Shown piece by piece: positions 22,417-29,057 of a DNA stretch of 32,212 nucleotides. A model generated the notes under the pieces. It did no database searches. It was not told the origin of the DNA and was given only the letters and a program-made list of their open reading frames with translations. The DNA comes from JBBTWV01 sp038062615 (GTDB lineage Bacteria > Patescibacteriota > Gracilibacteria > UBA1369 > UM-FILTER-53-11). Positions within the stretch are counted from its first letter, which is position 1. Every line of letters starts with the position of its first letter. The translations under genes were made by a program, and so were the position numbers. The DNA lies in assembly GCA_038062615.1 (NCBI GenBank), contig JBBTWV010000004.1, positions 1 to 32,212 of the forward strand. The letters are read 5' to 3'.

Positions 22417-24666
22417 TCACGACGCATCCGGCGGAATGTTGTAGTACTTAAAGAGGAAGCGGGCGATTTCGGCAAACAGGGGAGTGGCGGTGGAGTCGCT
22501 CCAAATGGAGCTGCGTGGCCGGTCCAGTTTGGTGAGGACGACAAATTTAGGGTCGTTGATGGGTGCAAAACCAATAAATGAAACGATGGTGGTCCCCGGG
22601 CCGGTGAGCGGTTTGCCGTGCTTATATGTTTGCGCCGTACCGGTTTTGCCAGCGATGTGATAACCGGGAACAATGGCTTTGGAAGCCCCTCCGTTCTCCA
22701 CTACGCTTACCATCATGGCGGTGATGGTGGCAGCGGCTTTGTCAGAAATTACTCGTCGCACTTGCTCGGGTTCGGTAACGATAACTTTGCCGTCCGCAGA
22801 CTGCACAAGGTCCACAATATGCGGCTTCATGAGAATGCCGTGGTTGGCCAATACCGATGCCGCGGTAATGAACTGAATGGGTGAGACGGCAATACCTTGG
22901 CCAAATGCGTAGGTAATGAGTTCACTCTCGGCCCAGCGGGAGGATTCTTTAAATTTGGCATCCGGCTCGTCATCAAATTCAATGTAGGTGCGCTCCCCAA
23001 ATCCGAATTTTTCCAGATAATTCCCAAAAAGTTCTCGGCCCATTTTACGCGATACAAAAGCCATTCCCGTGTTAAGGGATTTCTCCAAAACCTCGCGCAT
23101 GTTGGTAACTCCATAATATTGATTGGTGGAATTATGAATTTCAAACTCATCCACTTTAATGGGCCCGTTATCATTAAAGGTCGTTTGCGGAGTGACGTCA
23201 CCGTCATTAAGTGCAATGGCCATGGCAATAACTTTAAAAACCGAACCCGGCTCAAAAATATCCGCTACGGCGCGATTGCGATACACGCCGGAACCCAAAA
23301 TATTTTTATATTTTGAGATGATGGTTTTGCCCGTTTTCATAACCTCTTTAAAAACCTGAATGCGGTAATGAGAATCGGCGTCGAGGTAGAGGTAATTAAT
23401 TTCTTCGCCCGAGTCGCCCGTCGTTACGATGTTATTTTTTTCTTCATCCGTGAGCGTAATGTCTTCCGTATCCAGCGCTTTGCCGTATTCGTTAGGGTCA
23501 AAAGTGGGGTAGTGCGCCATGCTCACAATGCGGCCGGTTTTTGGTTCCATAATAATCACGGTGCCAGAGTCCGCTCTCACATCTTGCACCGTTTTTGCCA
23601 GGCGTTTTTCCACTTCCATCTGGATAGAGCGGTCAATAGTGAGGGTGACATTGTCTCCATCAATGGCCGGCTGAATAATGAGGTTGTCGCCAACTATGAC
23701 CTGCTGGCCGGTGGCATCAAGTTTAGTTTTGAAAATTCCTTTTTTGCCGCGCAGTTGGGCGTCAAAACTTTTTTCGATGCCATAGAGTCCACCCTGTTCA
23801 TTGGCAAAACCCACCACTTGCGAACCGAGCGCACCCTCCGGATAGTAGCGATAATTTTTTTCTTGAAATTGAACGCCGACAAAAAGATCACGCTTGGATT
23901 TTTTATCTTCTTCTAATAACTTCCGCAGCGGCTGTTCTATTCCCGGCGGAACTTTTTGGCGCAGCACCACATAACGATTGCGGCCAATGAGTAATTCCTT
24001 AAGACGTTCATAGGGAATATCAATCGTAGGCGCCAGCGTGCGTGCGGTATAATCTTGGTCATTTATTTGGGCAGGGTAAGCCATGATCGCATCATTTGAG
24101 ACCTCAATGCCCGGCAGTTTTTCTTTGGACAGAAAAGCGATCATGTCCTGCGGCGGCGACTTATAAAGGATGATAGACGGCCGAGTTTTTTGACTCAGTT
24201 TTTCAAAAAGCTCACTGCGAAAATCTTTGCGCATCTCATCTTCTGTTTTTGGCCCGATGCGTGCGAGCTCTTCCACAGATGGATTATCCGGCAAAAGCCG
24301 CTTGAGCTCCCGAATCCTCTGCTGGTCTTTTTCCTGCGCGAATTTTTTATCAAAAAGTACCGCAGCTATTTTGTCGGCAACGTAAGACGGGTCTTTTAAG
24401 AGCGTCGGATCCGCAAAGAAAAGAGGAAAAGAAGTGTTGGTGGCAAGGCGAAAAACTTCGTTCGAGTGGTAATCTTGAATGAGAATTTCCCCTCGCCGCG
24501 CGCTCACTTCGCTATAACCCAAGTGACCTTCTTCGGCTTTTACCGAGTAGTAATTTTTTTTGAGAATCTGCAAATTAAAAAGCTGCGCCAAAATGAATCC
24601 TGAAAAAAGAAGATTCAGGAACAGCAGGGCGAAGATGCGGTTGAACTTAAAGCGGCTACTTGGCAT
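22417..24666 (-). CDS. ftsI: Penicillin-binding protein, class B transpeptidase (FtsI/PBP2 type)
   Basis: 749 residues. An N-terminal transmembrane helix (about 10-31) is followed by a PBP dimerisation domain (RRGEILIQDYHSNEV near 58) and the transpeptidase domain. The latter has SxxK at SVFK (475-478), SxN at SLN (530-532) and KTG at KTGTAQ (674-679). It cross-links septal or lateral-wall peptidoglycan. Between VSMAHYPTFDPNEY and RNRAVADIFEPGS there is a charged insertion of about 60 residues (about 400-460) not usual in the family. A TATAAT box (24675-24680) lies 8 bases before the ATG, directly after a run of GGGTGTA-like heptamers. It stands alone, with no mraY/mur neighbours in view, so FtsI versus PBP2 is not settled. 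Confidence 0.92.
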   Translation of the reverse strand: MPSSRFKFNRIFALLFLNLLFSGFILAQLFNLQILKKNYYSVKAEEGHLGYSEVSARRGEILIQDYHSNEVFRLATNTSFPLFFADPTLLKDPSYVADKIAAVLFDKKFAQEKDQQRIRELKRLLPDNPSVEELARIGPKTEDEMRKDFRSELFEKLSQKTRPSIILYKSPPQDMIAFLSKEKLPGIEVSNDAIMAYPAQINDQDYTARTLAPTIDIPYERLKELLIGRNRYVVLRQKVPPGIEQPLRKLLEEDKKSKRDLFVGVQFQEKNYRYYPEGALGSQVVGFANEQGGLYGIEKSFDAQLRGKKGIFKTKLDATGQQVIVGDNLIIQPAIDGDNVTLTIDRSIQMEVEKRLAKTVQDVRADSGTVIIMEPKTGRIVSMAHYPTFDPNEYGKALDTEDITLTDEEKNNIVTTGDSGEEINYLYLDADSHYRIQVFKEVMKTGKTIISKYKNILGSGVYRNRAVADIFEPGSVFKVIAMAIALNDGDVTPQTTFNDNGPIKVDEFEIHNSTNQYYGVTNMREVLEKSLNTGMAFVSRKMGRELFGNYLEKFGFGERTYIEFDDEPDAKFKESSRWAESELITYAFGQGIAVSPIQFITAASVLANHGILMKPHIVDLVQSADGKVIVTEPEQVRRVISDKAAATITAMMVSVVENGGASKAIVPGYHIAGKTGTAQTYKHGKPLTGPGTTIVSFIGFAPINDPKFVVLTKLDRPRSSIWSDSTATPLFAEIARFLFKYYNIPPDAS

Positions 24667-24681
24667 GTGGCATCATTATAA

Positions 24682-24708
24682 AGGGTGTAGGGTGTGGGGT
24701 GTAGGGTA
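24682..24708. repeat. GGGTGTA-type tandem heptamers in the ftsI promoter
   Basis: About four head-to-tail units (GGGTGTA, GGGTGTG, GGGTGTA, GGGTAT) lie where the -35 region of ftsI should be. Copy number could vary by slippage and alter ftsI expression; this is inference. Confidence 0.5.
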
Positions 24709-24745
24709 TTTAGGTCAAAGTTAAGTGGGGTTGCTCAGAGGGGCC

Positions 24746-24774
24746 TTGCAAAAGGCGCTTTTATGCGGTATAAA
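24746..24774 (+). promoter_or_regulatory. Promoter of the 24797 gene
   Basis: TTGCAA (24746-24751), 17 bp, TATAAA (24769-24774). The predicted transcription start near 24781 lies before ATG 24797, so that ATG, not the upstream in-frame start, is used. Confidence 0.75.
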
Positions 24775-24796
24775 AACTCCCATTAATCAATTCTTT

Positions 24797-25651
24797 ATGA
24801 GCAAAAATAGCCATTCGGAAGAAGTTCGGGCAGATGCAACTACTTTAGTAACGGGAGTGAGTCCCGGTGGAGATAAACTTGTCTATTTTACGGCTGACGC
24901 TCCAGACCTGCTGAAATATGCCGATGTTGTGGTTATTGGGAAACAGCGTTTAACTGTTCATCAAGGGGTTTTGCATGTCATTGAAGAAGTAGGCGGAGAG
25001 CAAACGGTGTATGACAACATTAGCGTTAGGAGATATCAGGGAGGTAAAATTGTTGAAGGCGACGCAAGGAAAGTGCCAAATCCTCCAGTGAAGGCTGAGG
25101 TAATGCCAACGGGAACCAATATCGCTGAAAAACTTCTTGCCATTCAGCAAGGTGTTTTAGGCGCGTTCGTGGTAAATGGCGGGAAAATTGCCATTGATCA
25201 TAGTGTGGAAGGAGGACGCATACTTGTTGGGAAAATGGCGAAAGATGCCTTAACGGACGCAGCAGAACAACAAAAGGCTGGAGAAGTTTTAGTGTCAGGC
25301 ATACGGCTTTGTTTAACACTAAACGGTTGTGCTCTTTCAGAAACAGAAATAGGGGATTATTTGCGAAGATATCCAGAATATAGAGAGCATCTTCTACATC
25401 TTTCTAGCGTTATTATTGGAATGGTGAGGCATGGAGAATTGTTCGCTCAGGAAATTTTCGGCACAGTCTTCTATCAATGTGGGCCTTTTGATCGGGATGG
25501 AGCAAATGATGGTGTTGCCGTTGGATATCGTGGTGGCTCTGAATCTCCCGATTATCCGGTAGAAGATCCCGAAAAAAGACGAGATCGGCTTCGAGCGCAA
25601 GAAGATAAAAAGAGAGGTTGGAGTCCGCCTAAACCTAACAGACTCCCATGA
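24797..25651 (+). CDS. Hypothetical cytoplasmic protein
   Basis: 284 residues from MSKNSHSEEV; not recognised. The N-terminal two thirds is beta-rich with regular strands (DKLVYFTADAPDLLKYADVV, TVHQGVLHVIEEVGGE). A Leu-rich helical part follows, ending in a charged, Pro/Arg-rich tail (DPEKRRDRLRAQEDKKRG) that is probably disordered and may contact nucleic acid. No signal peptide or membrane helix. The start is fixed by the good promoter just upstream. The M16 peptidase promoter begins only 5 bp after the stop, so the genes are transcribed separately. Confidence 0.6.
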   Translation: MSKNSHSEEVRADATTLVTGVSPGGDKLVYFTADAPDLLKYADVVVIGKQRLTVHQGVLHVIEEVGGEQTVYDNISVRRYQGGKIVEGDARKVPNPPVKAEVMPTGTNIAEKLLAIQQGVLGAFVVNGGKIAIDHSVEGGRILVGKMAKDALTDAAEQQKAGEVLVSGIRLCLTLNGCALSETEIGDYLRRYPEYREHLLHLSSVIIGMVRHGELFAQEIFGTVFYQCGPFDRDGANDGVAVGYRGGSESPDYPVEDPEKRRDRLRAQEDKKRGWSPPKPNRLP

Positions 25652-25655
25652 ATCT

Positions 25656-25685
25656 TTGACATTTCTCTTTTCCCCCCTGTACTTT
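25656..25685 (+). promoter_or_regulatory. Promoter of the M16 peptidase gene
   Basis: A perfect TTGACA (25656-25661), 18 bp, and TACTTT (25680-25685). ATG 25714 lies about 22 bases from the predicted start. Confidence 0.6.
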
Positions 25686-25713
25686 GTACGGGTATTTAAC
25701 TGAACCATCTTTT

Positions 25714-26973
25714 ATGAACAAAGAAACGCTCAAAAATGGTTTACGCATTGTGACGAAGCACCTAGCCAATACTCAAGCGGTTACGGTTCTGATTTTGACG
25801 GGCGCTGGTTCTCGCTATGAAACTAAAAAGCTCAACGGCATTTCTCACTTTTTAGAGCACATGTTTTTTAAGGGAGCTAAAAAGTATAAAAGCGCCAAGG
25901 ACGTCTCCGGCGCCATTGATGGCGTGGGTGGTGATTTTAATGCATTCACGGGCAAAGAATACGTTGGCTATTATGTAAAATTAGCGGTGCATCATCGCGA
26001 TACGGCCATGGATGTGCTGGCAGATATGTTGATTCACTCCCGTTTTGATCAGCATGAAATTGATAAAGAGCGCGGCGTGATTATGGAGGAGTACAACATG
26101 TATCAGGACACACCCATGTACCAAGTGGGTTGGGATTTTGAGAGACTTATTTACGGCGATCAGCCGATGGGCTGGGATCAGGTTGGCACCAAGGAGCTCA
26201 TTAATACCGTGACGCGCGAGGATTTTGTGGCTTATAAAAAGGCTTTATACACTCCGGAAAATATCGTGGTGAGCGTGGCGGGCAACATTTCGCATGACGA
26301 TGTGGTGGCGCAGGTGAAAAAATATTTTAAGTTTGAGTCAGGCACAAAAGCGTATCATCACGATCTGCTTCAGCCCAATACCAGCAAAGAGCGCGTCTTT
26401 TTGCAGCACAAAAAAACGGAGCAGGCGCATGTGGTGGTTGGTTATCCGGCATATGCAGAGTCGCACAAAGATCATTATGTGGAAAAAGTGTTAGCCGTGA
26501 TTTTGGGCGGCAACATGAGTTCCCGCATGTTCTTGGCAGTGCGCGAGGCTAAAGGACTTTCGTACTATATTCAAACTTCCACGGACGATTATACGGACAG
26601 CGGAATTATTTCTACGCGCGCGGGAGTGGATGTAAAGCGCATCAAATTGGCCATTACGGCCATTGTGGAAGAGTACAAAAAAATCCGCGGAGAAAAAGTT
26701 CCTGCGGCGGAGTTAACAAAGGCTAAGGAGTATTTGAAAGGAAAGTTGGTTTTGCGTCTGGAAGATTCTGAGGAGTACGCTCATTTGATTGGCAAAAACG
26801 AGCTCTTGTACGGGGAAGCCAAAACACCGGAACACATCATGGCACAAATTGATAAGGTCACGGCAGCCGATGTGGCACGCGTGAGCCAGGATCTTTTCAG
26901 GCCAGAAAATCTGCGTTTAGCCGCTATTGGCCCTTACGAAAATAAGGCAGAATTTGAGGAGTTGCTTAAATAG
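25714..26973 (+). CDS. M16 family zinc peptidase (pitrilysin/processing-peptidase type)
   Basis: 419 residues from MNKETLKNGLRIVTK. The inverted zinc motif HFLEH (H45-x2-E48-H49) lies in GISHFLEHMFFKGAKKY. The distal Glu ligand lies in DKERGVIMEEYNMYQD, and the AVREAKGLSYYI block of the second half-domain is present. The length fits bacterial M16B subunits of about 420 residues that dimerise into a cage for short peptides. There is no signal peptide, so it is cytoplasmic or leaderless-secreted. It has its own promoter and no Shine-Dalgarno sequence. Confidence 0.95.
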   Translation: MNKETLKNGLRIVTKHLANTQAVTVLILTGAGSRYETKKLNGISHFLEHMFFKGAKKYKSAKDVSGAIDGVGGDFNAFTGKEYVGYYVKLAVHHRDTAMDVLADMLIHSRFDQHEIDKERGVIMEEYNMYQDTPMYQVGWDFERLIYGDQPMGWDQVGTKELINTVTREDFVAYKKALYTPENIVVSVAGNISHDDVVAQVKKYFKFESGTKAYHHDLLQPNTSKERVFLQHKKTEQAHVVVGYPAYAESHKDHYVEKVLAVILGGNMSSRMFLAVREAKGLSYYIQTSTDDYTDSGIISTRAGVDVKRIKLAITAIVEEYKKIRGEKVPAAELTKAKEYLKGKLVLRLEDSEEYAHLIGKNELLYGEAKTPEHIMAQIDKVTAADVARVSQDLFRPENLRLAAIGPYENKAEFEELLK

Positions 26974-26981
26974 ACGGTCAC

Positions 26982-27011
26982 TTGACGTGTGGGGGTATTA
27001 TGTGGTATGCT
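26982..27011 (+). promoter_or_regulatory. Promoter of the 27046 gene
   Basis: TTGACG (26982-26987), 18 bp, TATGCT (27006-27011). It lies between the M16 stop and the next ATG. Confidence 0.55.
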
Positions 27012-27045
27012 ATTTGTGGTAGAAGAGATTTTAAAACAAAAAAAT

Positions 27046-27573
27046 ATGCAATGTTTTAACAGGAAATTTTTAGGCGAGACGCGGTTAATGTATGTTAATG
27101 GTGGGGAAAGGCCAAGTGCCGCACCAAAGAGCCACGCAGACATAGCAGACACAACTGGGGATGATCAAGCAACACGAGCCTCAAAAGTTCTAGCGGGTGC
27201 TATGAATACATGCGACGGATTCACTTGCAAGGTCGAGGTTGCCGAAAAACCTTGGCAAGAACAAGCTACAAAAATCCTGGATAAAATAGGGCAAGACAAG
27301 TTTGCCGCGTTAGCTTTCAATACCTTTTTGCAGGAATATGCTCGGGGATTTGGCGGAAGTGTTGATTTTACTGATGATGTAACCTCAAATTTTTATTCGG
27401 CTCTACAACTTTCCGGCGTGCCCGATTCAGAAGTGGGTTTTAATACGGCATGGAATGATATTTTAAGTATTGCCAAAGAGGGCGTAAGGGAGAGCTCTAC
27501 AAAGGCACCATACGAAAAATTGAAAAGCATCGTTGATTCAGTAAGGAATACTGGCGGTAATGCAGTAGGTTGA
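27046..27573 (+). CDS. Hypothetical protein
   Basis: 175 residues from MQCFNRKFLGETRLM; not recognised. A polar, probably disordered N-terminal third contains PSAAPKSHADIADTTGDDQA and the Cys pair NTCDGFTCKVEV. It is followed by a helical domain (KFAALAFNTFLQEYARGFGG, GFNTAWNDILSIAKEGVRE). No signal peptide or membrane segment. A GTG at 26989 would extend the frame upstream but lies within the promoter, so 27046 is preferred. A strong terminator follows directly. Confidence 0.6.
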   Translation: MQCFNRKFLGETRLMYVNGGERPSAAPKSHADIADTTGDDQATRASKVLAGAMNTCDGFTCKVEVAEKPWQEQATKILDKIGQDKFAALAFNTFLQEYARGFGGSVDFTDDVTSNFYSALQLSGVPDSEVGFNTAWNDILSIAKEGVRESSTKAPYEKLKSIVDSVRNTGGNAVG

Positions 27574-27614
27574 AATGACCCTTTGCCCAAAAGTCGAGGG
27601 GTTATTTCTTTTTT
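27572..27614 (+). terminator. Intrinsic terminator between convergent genes
   Basis: GAAATGACCC (27572-27581) pairs with the GGGTTATTTC arm ending at 27608, with one G·T pair, followed by six T residues (27609-27614). Its 3' arm overlaps the stop of the PIN gene on the other strand. Confidence 0.8.
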
Positions 27615-28048
27615 AAGAATTCTTCGGGCGTTATCGCGCGAACATGTTTGGCGGCGTTTTGAACAAGTTGCTTATCCCAAGAAATAAGAGGGCATTTAAA
27701 GCGATGGGCCGTAATGGCCAGAATAGAGTCAGATGTTTTGAGAGCAAAAAGAGTATGGTGTGCCGCAAAGTAGGTGAGAAAACCGGCTTCAAGATTGATG
27801 AGGCGTAAATTTTTTTGAATATTCCAGTCAATCATTTCCTGGAATAAGCGATCTCCAGCATTTCGATTTTGGAATATCCGAAAATATACCTGTAGAGTTT
27901 CGCAGAAGGTAATAACAGGAAGAATAAGAGTGAGTTTTTGATGTTTGACTCTCTCAAAAAATTGTCTTGCTAAATCATGATGGTTCTCATGAGGAACAAA
28001 ATGAGCAAGCAAAACGGAAGCATCAACAACAAGAGTTTTTTTTGTCAT
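27602..28048 (-). CDS. PIN-domain toxin (VapC-like ribonuclease)
   Basis: 148 residues. The PIN core shows the acidic residues in order: Asp in VVDASVLLAHFV (residue 9), Glu in VITFCETLQVY, Asp in LKTSDSILAITAHRF and Asp in LISWDKQLV. PIN toxins cut RNA in a magnesium-dependent way, often tRNA or the ribosomal sarcin-ricin loop; the target here is unknown. The partner antitoxin gene is 9 bp upstream. The motifs are complete, so activity is expected. Confidence 0.85.
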   Translation of the reverse strand: MTKKTLVVDASVLLAHFVPHENHHDLARQFFERVKHQKLTLILPVITFCETLQVYFRIFQNRNAGDRLFQEMIDWNIQKNLRLINLEAGFLTYFAAHHTLFALKTSDSILAITAHRFKCPLISWDKQLVQNAAKHVRAITPEEFLKKK

Positions 28049-28057
28049 AGGGAGTTC

Positions 28058-28363
28058 CTAGTCCGTATAGCCTCGTAATTTTCGAATTTCTTTTACAATA
28101 TCAATTCCTTTTTTCTTTACGAGCATCTCCTCCGGTGGGTCAATAAAAAAATCGAGGCCATGTTTCTCGCCATCATCAGCCGTTTCTTCTTTATCTCTCC
28201 CAGGCTTCATTCTCTGAAAAACTTTGAAGCTCATGATGACGATTTTTGGCTTTGAATGTGAAAAAACCGTTACCGGTTCTTCCATCTCCTCAACTTCCTC
28301 AATGACTTCCGTAGTGTGTTTGCGAAGATCCGAGACTTTCACGGTGTGGTGATTGGTATACAT
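28058..28363 (-). CDS. Phd/YefM-like antitoxin
   Basis: 101 residues. The N-terminus TVKVSDLRKHTTEVIEEVEE plus PVTVFSHSKPKIVIMSFKVF is the DNA-binding Phd/YefM fold. The C-terminal half, rich in Lys, Glu and Asp (DFFIDPPEEML), would wrap the PIN toxin. Pairing of Phd-type antitoxins with PIN toxins is common. It is the first gene of the operon, with a promoter at 28387-28415 and the 10-bp palindrome ACTTTAAAGT (28371-28380) between promoter and ATG, a likely autoregulatory site. Confidence 0.8.
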   Translation of the reverse strand: MYTNHHTVKVSDLRKHTTEVIEEVEEMEEPVTVFSHSKPKIVIMSFKVFQRMKPGRDKEETADDGEKHGLDFFIDPPEEMLVKKKGIDIVKEIRKLRGYTD

Positions 28364-28386
28364 AAAAGTAACTTTAAAGTGTCTTT

Positions 28387-28415
28387 ATTGTATACTATTG
28401 GAGATCAGGTAGCAA
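28387..28415 (-). promoter_or_regulatory. Promoter of the Phd/PIN operon
   Basis: On the minus strand TTGCTA (28410-28415), 17 bp, TACAAT (28387-28392). The palindrome ACTTTAAAGT at 28371-28380 covers the expected transcription start. Confidence 0.6.
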
Positions 28416-28569
28416 GGTCCGAAAATCTGTTTTTCAGAGGTCCCCTTGCAAGTTCAGGTTTCTCTAGTTTAGAATAGGCCGCGTAAACTAATTCTTCATT
28501 GCTGAGCCGAGCACGGCGAGGCTGCGAGGTCGGAGCGAAGAATCTGGCTTGGCCAGTTCGGAGCGAAGA
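28412..28569. repeat. Hairpin and direct repeats before ndk
   Basis: GCAAGG (28412-28417) / CCTTGC (28444-28449) with an inner GAAAA/TTTTC forms a long imperfect hairpin. Further on, TCGGAGCGAAGA is repeated directly at 28530-28541 and 28558-28569. The 28364-28583 gap holds no supported ORF. No clear ndk promoter was seen. Confidence 0.45.
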
Positions 28570-28583
28570 CCGAGCGTAAACAT

Positions 28584-29057
28584 ATGGAACGCACTCTTGT
28601 ACTGATTAAGCCCGACGCGGTTCAACGAAGTCTCATTGGAGAGGTGATCTCGCGCTTTGAGCAAAAGGGTCTCAAACTCATTGGCATAAAGATGATGTCT
28701 TTGGATGAAGCTATTTTGCGCGAGCACTATGCGCATATTGCCACTAAGCCTTTTTACCCGGGTGTGGAAAAATTTATGAAAAGCACGCCGGTGGTGGCTA
28801 TGTGCTGGGAAGGCGTTGATGTCGTTGAGGCCGTGAGACTTTTGGCGGGTATCACCAAGGCGCGTGCCGCTGCGCCAGGGACCATTCGTGGGGATTTGGC
28901 CATGAGTGTGGCGTGTAATGTGATTCATGCTTCGGACACGTACGATAACGCGGTGAAAGAAGTGAAGCGGTTCTTTAATCCCGATGAGCTTTTTGAATAC
29001 GATAAAACGGAGTACCTCCACGTTTACTTGGATGACGAAGTTACGGGAAATAGATAG
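28584..29057 (+). CDS. ndk: Nucleoside diphosphate kinase
   Basis: 157 residues. It begins RTLVLIKPDAVQRSLIGEVI, and the active-site histidine is in NVIHASDT. FYPGVEKFMKSTPVVAM and GTIRGDLAMS are the usual phosphate-binding segments. The enzyme balances NTP pools by transferring a phosphate through a phospho-histidine. It is slightly longer than the usual 140-150 residues, at the C-terminus. Its 3' end overlaps by 26 bp the earliest plausible start of pabB. Confidence 0.95.
   Translation: MERTLVLIKPDAVQRSLIGEVISRFEQKGLKLIGIKMMSLDEAILREHYAHIATKPFYPGVEKFMKSTPVVAMCWEGVDVVEAVRLLAGITKARAAAPGTIRGDLAMSVACNVIHASDTYDNAVKEVKRFFNPDELFEYDKTEYLHVYLDDEVTGNR

Noticed and set aside
36..28437. 14-bp direct repeat AATCTGTTTTTCAG near 36 and 28424
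   Set aside because: It is short, AT-rich and in unrelated contexts; chance is sufficient.
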